A DNA stretch of 9,561 nucleotides from Candidatus Woesearchaeota archaeon (lineage in GTDB: Archaea > Nanobdellota > Nanobdellia > Woesearchaeales > ARS49), in the NCBI GenBank assembly GCA_019323135.1, contig JAHWHT010000042.1, forward strand, positions 1 through 9,561, written 5' to 3'. The notes beneath the pieces were generated by a model that saw only the letters and a program-made list of their open reading frames with translations, was not told the DNA's origin and searched no databases. Of this stretch, positions 6,566 to 9,561 are shown one piece after another. The stretch's first letter is position 1; each line of letters begins with the position of its first letter. The position numbers and the translations under genes are program-made.

Positions 6566-6574
6566 TTTTAAATA
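6566..6574 (-). promoter_or_regulatory. mbf1: TATA box for mbf1
   Basis: On the minus strand the site reads TATTTAAAA, centred about 59 nt before the mbf1 ATG. The predicted transcription start is near 6543, giving a leader of about 32 nt that includes the GAGGTG site. The 128-nt divergent gap at 6512-6639 holds this promoter and that of the ABC operon, and nothing else I can see. Confidence 0.55.
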
Positions 6575-6609
6575 TTGTGTTGTAACTTCTAATCAGTGAT
6601 GGCGCTTAA

Positions 6610-6617
6610 TTTTAAAG
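6610..6617 (+). promoter_or_regulatory. TATA-like element for the ABC exporter operon
   Basis: TTTTAAAG is centred about 27 nt before the ATG at 6640, predicting a leaderless transcript like those of radB and the glycosyltransferase operon. A more TATA-looking ATATATA run (6634-6640) lies against the start codon and is too close to drive the gene. Confidence 0.5.
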
Positions 6618-6639
6618 GGATAATGTATGAACTATATAT

Positions 6640-7749
6640 ATGGCAGTAAAAGAGGTAGCACAAGCAGTTGTAGCGGATGCTTTAGAGTTTAAAGAGCAGG
6701 ATTTAAAGCAAGGACTGCTATTAGCTGGCTGGCCCCAAAGCTTGATTGATGAGTATATGCTTAAGAATCAGCGCAAGTTTCATAAGCTGGAGATTAGGCC
6801 TGAATCTGCATTAGTGATGCTTAATTCTATCTCAAAAAAATTCGGAAAGAATGTTATTCTAGAGGATTTATCTCTGCAGATTGTTCCTGGAGAGTTATTT
6901 GGTATTATTGGTTTAAGCGGAGCAGGCAAAACTACTTTGCTAAATCTTCTAGTTGGCTTTTCTAAGCCAGATTCTGGCAATGTAACACTTAAGCTTCCTG
7001 ATGGCAGTATAACTTCTATTGATAAGGATTCCAGTCTTGTAAAAGCAATGTTTGGTTTTGCTGCACAGACGCCATCTTTTTACTCAAAACTCACTGTTAA
7101 AGAAAATCTAGAGCATTTTGGTGCATTATACGGTATTACAGAGGCCGAACTTATCCCAAAAATCAAAGAACTTTTGCGCTTTGTTGGTCTGGAAAAATCA
7201 GAGAATGCTGCTGCAATTAATCTTTCTGGCGGTATGCAGAAAAGATTGGATATTGCCTGTGCATTGATTCACGAGCCTAAACTTTTGATTCTTGATGAGC
7301 CTACTGCAGACCTTGATCCTATGTTGCGAAAGCAGATGTGGGCTCTTATCAAAAAGATTAACAAGACCGGCACAACAGTGATTGTTGCATCTCATTTTGT
7401 TAACGAAATTGAAGACAATTGCCAGAGAATCGCTGTGCTGGGTAATAAAAAAATATTTCAGATTGGAACTCCTGAACAACTCATCACTTCTTATGCTAAG
7501 AATTATGAAGTTGAGCTCGTGACTGATAATAAGGATTATGCTTTAATGACTAAGTCTTTACGTAGACTTAAGAGTGTTAATGAATTTGTTGAGAAAGACG
7601 ATACATTGGTTATTTATACAGATTACCCAGACCGTTTGCTTGCCTGGATTGCCAAGTATTGTCAGAGTAATAAAGAGCAGATTAAGAAATTAAACCTCGC
7701 AAGGCCTTCTTTGTCAGAGGTTTTTGAATCAATTGTTACAATAAAATGA
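6640..7749 (+). CDS. ABC-2 type exporter ATPase with N-terminal helical extension
   Basis: A 369-residue nucleotide-binding subunit that powers export together with the permease that follows. All ATPase motifs are intact: Walker A GLSGAGKTT (91-99), Q-loop Gln143, signature LSGGMQ (195-200), Walker B LLILDEP (215-221) with catalytic Glu220, D-loop ADLD (223-226), and H-loop His252. A C-terminal domain of about 85 residues (285-369), ending in ARPSLSEVFESIV, is the kind found in DrrA/CcmA-like ABC-2 ATPases. The unusual part is residues 1-55, ahead of the ABC domain: two predicted helices with DLKQGLLLAGWPQSLIDEYM (21-40), which resembles small helical-hairpin modules seen in other proteins. 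The start at 6640 is the only in-frame choice close to the promoter and gives a leaderless mRNA. It overlaps the permease by 4 nt (ATGA), implying coupled translation. The substrate is not evident; a drug, lipid or glycan are all possible. Confidence 0.9.
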   Translation: MAVKEVAQAVVADALEFKEQDLKQGLLLAGWPQSLIDEYMLKNQRKFHKLEIRPESALVMLNSISKKFGKNVILEDLSLQIVPGELFGIIGLSGAGKTTLLNLLVGFSKPDSGNVTLKLPDGSITSIDKDSSLVKAMFGFAAQTPSFYSKLTVKENLEHFGALYGITEAELIPKIKELLRFVGLEKSENAAAINLSGGMQKRLDIACALIHEPKLLILDEPTADLDPMLRKQMWALIKKINKTGTTVIVASHFVNEIEDNCQRIAVLGNKKIFQIGTPEQLITSYAKNYEVELVTDNKDYALMTKSLRRLKSVNEFVEKDDTLVIYTDYPDRLLAWIAKYCQSNKEQIKKLNLARPSLSEVFESIVTIK

Positions 7750-9561
7750 GATTTAAGCAAAGTGCATTAAAGGATTTGGCAATTTTAGTTAAGAAAAATA
7801 TAAAATTGCTTGTACGCGCAAAGAGTTCTGCATTGATTGTTATACTTGGCCCTCTGCTGGTTATTTTTTTGGCAGGAGTTGCATTTGACAACACTAATCT
7901 ATATTCTGTGAAAGTTGGCACTTTTGCAGAGAGTTATAATGATTTATCTAATTCCTTTATTGACAAGCTTACTGAAAAACAGTTTAAGGTTATCCGTTAT
8001 CCAGACGCCGCCTCTTGTAACGATGCCATAGAGATTGGGGAGATTAATACCTGTCTGGTGTTTCCCTCGGATTTTGAGCTCGCAAAAAATGGTGCTAATG
8101 CAGTAACATTTTATGTTGATTACTCTAAGATAAATCTGGTCTGGACCATTCTAAATACCATGACTGAAAGTATCTCTGAGCGTTCTCTAGAGCTTAGTAA
8201 AAATCTTACCACTATTCTTGTTGATGCACTAGAGACCTCTACAAAAGATATTGTCTCTAAAAAACCATCTCTTGTTCAGTTGACTACTGCTAATGATGAA
8301 TCTGGCAGGAGAATCACAGATGTCAGTGTGCGTCTTGAAGAGATGGCTCTTGATTTTGATCCTTCTGAATTTGGTGCAGAAGACCTGCAGAGTGCAAAGA
8401 AAAAAGTTAATCACTGGGTTGATAACTCTTTAAGCGTGGGCAAAGATGCGCTTAGCAAGGCTCAGAATTCTGTTGATGCTTTGAGTAATCTGGTTCCTGG
8501 AAGTTCTTTGAGTGATGGAGCTAAAGAGAATTTGTTGGCAGATTTGGAAAGTCGTATTTCAGATATGAAAGCGCTTCAGAACAGGCTTGACACTACAGAA
8601 GATTTAGTTGAGCAGGAAAGCGCAGAATTTGACAAGATGATTAATTCTTTGATTGGTAAATTGACTCAGACAAAGACTAATCTAGATCAAGCCTCTGTTG
8701 AGACTGATACCTCTCTTGAAGAGCTGGCTAATGTGCGTGAATTGCTTGATGCAAGCTTAAAGAATCTCTTGAATCTTCAAAGAACTTTTAATAATATTGA
8801 AAAGATGGTTAGTTCTATTGAAGTGACTGATCCTGGTGCTGTTGCACAGCCTATTGTTACAAATATCAAACCAATAACTTCAGAAAAAAGTTATTTGAAT
8901 TACATCACCCCGATTTTGATTGCTTTAATTTTGGCATTCACTGCTCTGCTTTTAGCACCTACCTTGATTTTATTAGAAAAAGGATCTGCAGCTTACTTCA
9001 GGAACTACATGATGCCTGTTAAAGATATTATTTTTATCCTTGCTGCGTTTTTGAGTTGTTTTATTGTTGTCATGGTTCAATTGATTCTTATACTTGCGAT
9101 TGCAGCCATTGTTTTCAGTTCTCAGATATTCTCTGGAATGGGCAGTACCTTGACTGTTCTTGTCTTGCTTGCTGCCACTTTTACTTTTATGGGCATGATT
9201 ATTGGGTATTTGTTTAATTCAGAAGAGACTGCAATGCTTGCCAGCATATCTGTTGGCAGCGCTATGCTTTTCTTGTCAGACATTATTATACCTATAGAAA
9301 GCATGCCTCCTTTCATGTACACTCTTGCTCAATACAATCCGCTGGTTCTTGGCGGAACATTGTTGAGAAGCACTATGTTGTATAACGCTTCATTCTGGGA
9401 TATTGGCGCCAAACTATCTGTACTGTTCTTTTACTGCCTACTTTTCGGTGCAGGCGTGTATGGCGCATACTATATCTCTAAAGAAAAGAATTTCTCTAAG
9501 TTGCTGCACAAGGTTGTGCGCAGGAAAAAGTCTAAGAAATTATCTATGAAGGATTTTGCCA
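7746..9561 (+). CDS. ABC-2 type permease with large external coiled-coil domain (cut by right edge)
   Basis: The frame is open for 605 codons from the ATG at 7746 to the window end, with no stop. It is the membrane partner of the preceding ATPase and shares the ATGA overlap with it. Predicted layout: one span at about 27-47, a long external region (48-385), then spans at about 386-410, 428-458, 465-489, 497-517 and 555-577. The order of one span, big loop, then five spans is that of ABC2_membrane_3 (YhgE/Pip-like) permeases. IIIPIESMPPFMYTLAQYNP (513-532) is the typical ABC-2 late loop. Within the external part, 210-360 is rich in heptad-like Leu/Ile, Glu, Lys and Asn patterns without Pro apart from one break (251), consistent with a coiled coil. 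A basic tail (579-605) follows the last span, so little may be missing. Cys91 and Cys103 in the loop might pair. Shine-Dalgarno is not evident. The exported substrate is unknown. Confidence 0.85.
   Translation, partial: MRFKQSALKDLAILVKKNIKLLVRAKSSALIVILGPLLVIFLAGVAFDNTNLYSVKVGTFAESYNDLSNSFIDKLTEKQFKVIRYPDAASCNDAIEIGEINTCLVFPSDFELAKNGANAVTFYVDYSKINLVWTILNTMTESISERSLELSKNLTTILVDALETSTKDIVSKKPSLVQLTTANDESGRRITDVSVRLEEMALDFDPSEFGAEDLQSAKKKVNHWVDNSLSVGKDALSKAQNSVDALSNLVPGSSLSDGAKENLLADLESRISDMKALQNRLDTTEDLVEQESAEFDKMINSLIGKLTQTKTNLDQASVETDTSLEELANVRELLDASLKNLLNLQRTFNNIEKMVSSIEVTDPGAVAQPIVTNIKPITSEKSYLNYITPILIALILAFTALLLAPTLILLEKGSAAYFRNYMMPVKDIIFILAAFLSCFIVVMVQLILILAIAAIVFSSQIFSGMGSTLTVLVLLAATFTFMGMIIGYLFNSEETAMLASISVGSAMLFLSDIIIPIESMPPFMYTLAQYNPLVLGGTLLRSTMLYNASFWDIGAKLSVLFFYCLLFGAGVYGAYYISKEKNFSKLLHKVVRRKKSKKLSMKDFA

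Noticed and set aside
6599..6649. A 16-residue open frame starting with ATG upstream of the ABC ATPase, a possible leader peptide.
   Set aside because: It spans the TATA element and the predicted transcript starts near 6640, so it would not be transcribed; no Shine-Dalgarno precedes it.
7198..7479. A 93-codon minus-strand frame within the ABC ATPase.
   Set aside because: It is antisense to the signature, Walker B and H-loop of an intact ATPase and shows no recognisable domain.

Overview
The window looks like a piece of an AT-rich archaeal chromosome, most likely from a DPANN-type lineage (Woesearchaeota/Pacearchaeota-like; this placement is inferred from protein style, not from a search). 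The archaeal identity rests on a RadB recombinase fragment, a zinc-ribbon plus helix-turn-helix MBF1, TATA-box promoters placed about 27 nt upstream of start codons, and STT3/AglB-like membrane proteins. No rRNA, tRNA, CRISPR array, insertion sequence or long repeat was seen.

Layout. (1) At 1-294, minus strand, is the N-terminal part of radB, running off the left edge. (2) At 295-405 is a short divergent promoter region. (3) At 406-6046, plus strand, are five tightly packed genes that are almost certainly one operon. Two are STT3/AglB-like multi-spanning membrane proteins with external C-terminal domains. Two are paralogous single-span proteins with an external thioredoxin-like domain that lacks a CxxC. 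The last is a PMT/GT39-like membrane glycosyltransferase. The genes overlap by 1, 4 or 26 nt or are separated by 2 nt. (4) At 6047-6511, minus strand, is mbf1, convergent with the operon; the two stop codons abut with no spacer. (5) At 6512-6639 is a second divergent promoter region. (6) At 6640-9561, plus strand, is an ABC-2 type exporter: an ATPase with an unusual N-terminal extension, then a permease with a roughly 340-residue external, partly coiled-coil domain. The permease runs off the right edge.

Function. The five-gene block is best read as a cell-envelope glycosylation or glycan-assembly module. GT-C enzymes take polyprenyl-linked sugars and act on the outer face of the membrane. The two thioredoxin-like proteins could be accessory subunits, loosely recalling the thioredoxin-fold Ost3/Ost6 subunits of eukaryotic oligosaccharyltransferase; this is a hypothesis. 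The ABC system probably exports a lipid, glycan or peptide, and nothing in the sequence fixes its substrate. radB (recombination) and mbf1 (transcription coactivation) are housekeeping neighbours.

Expression. Three promoters (radB, the GT operon, the ABC operon) have TATA elements centred about 27 nt before the start codon, which predicts leaderless mRNAs. mbf1 instead has a predicted leader of about 32 nt carrying a clear GAGGTG Shine-Dalgarno. Some internal operon genes carry Shine-Dalgarno-like sites.
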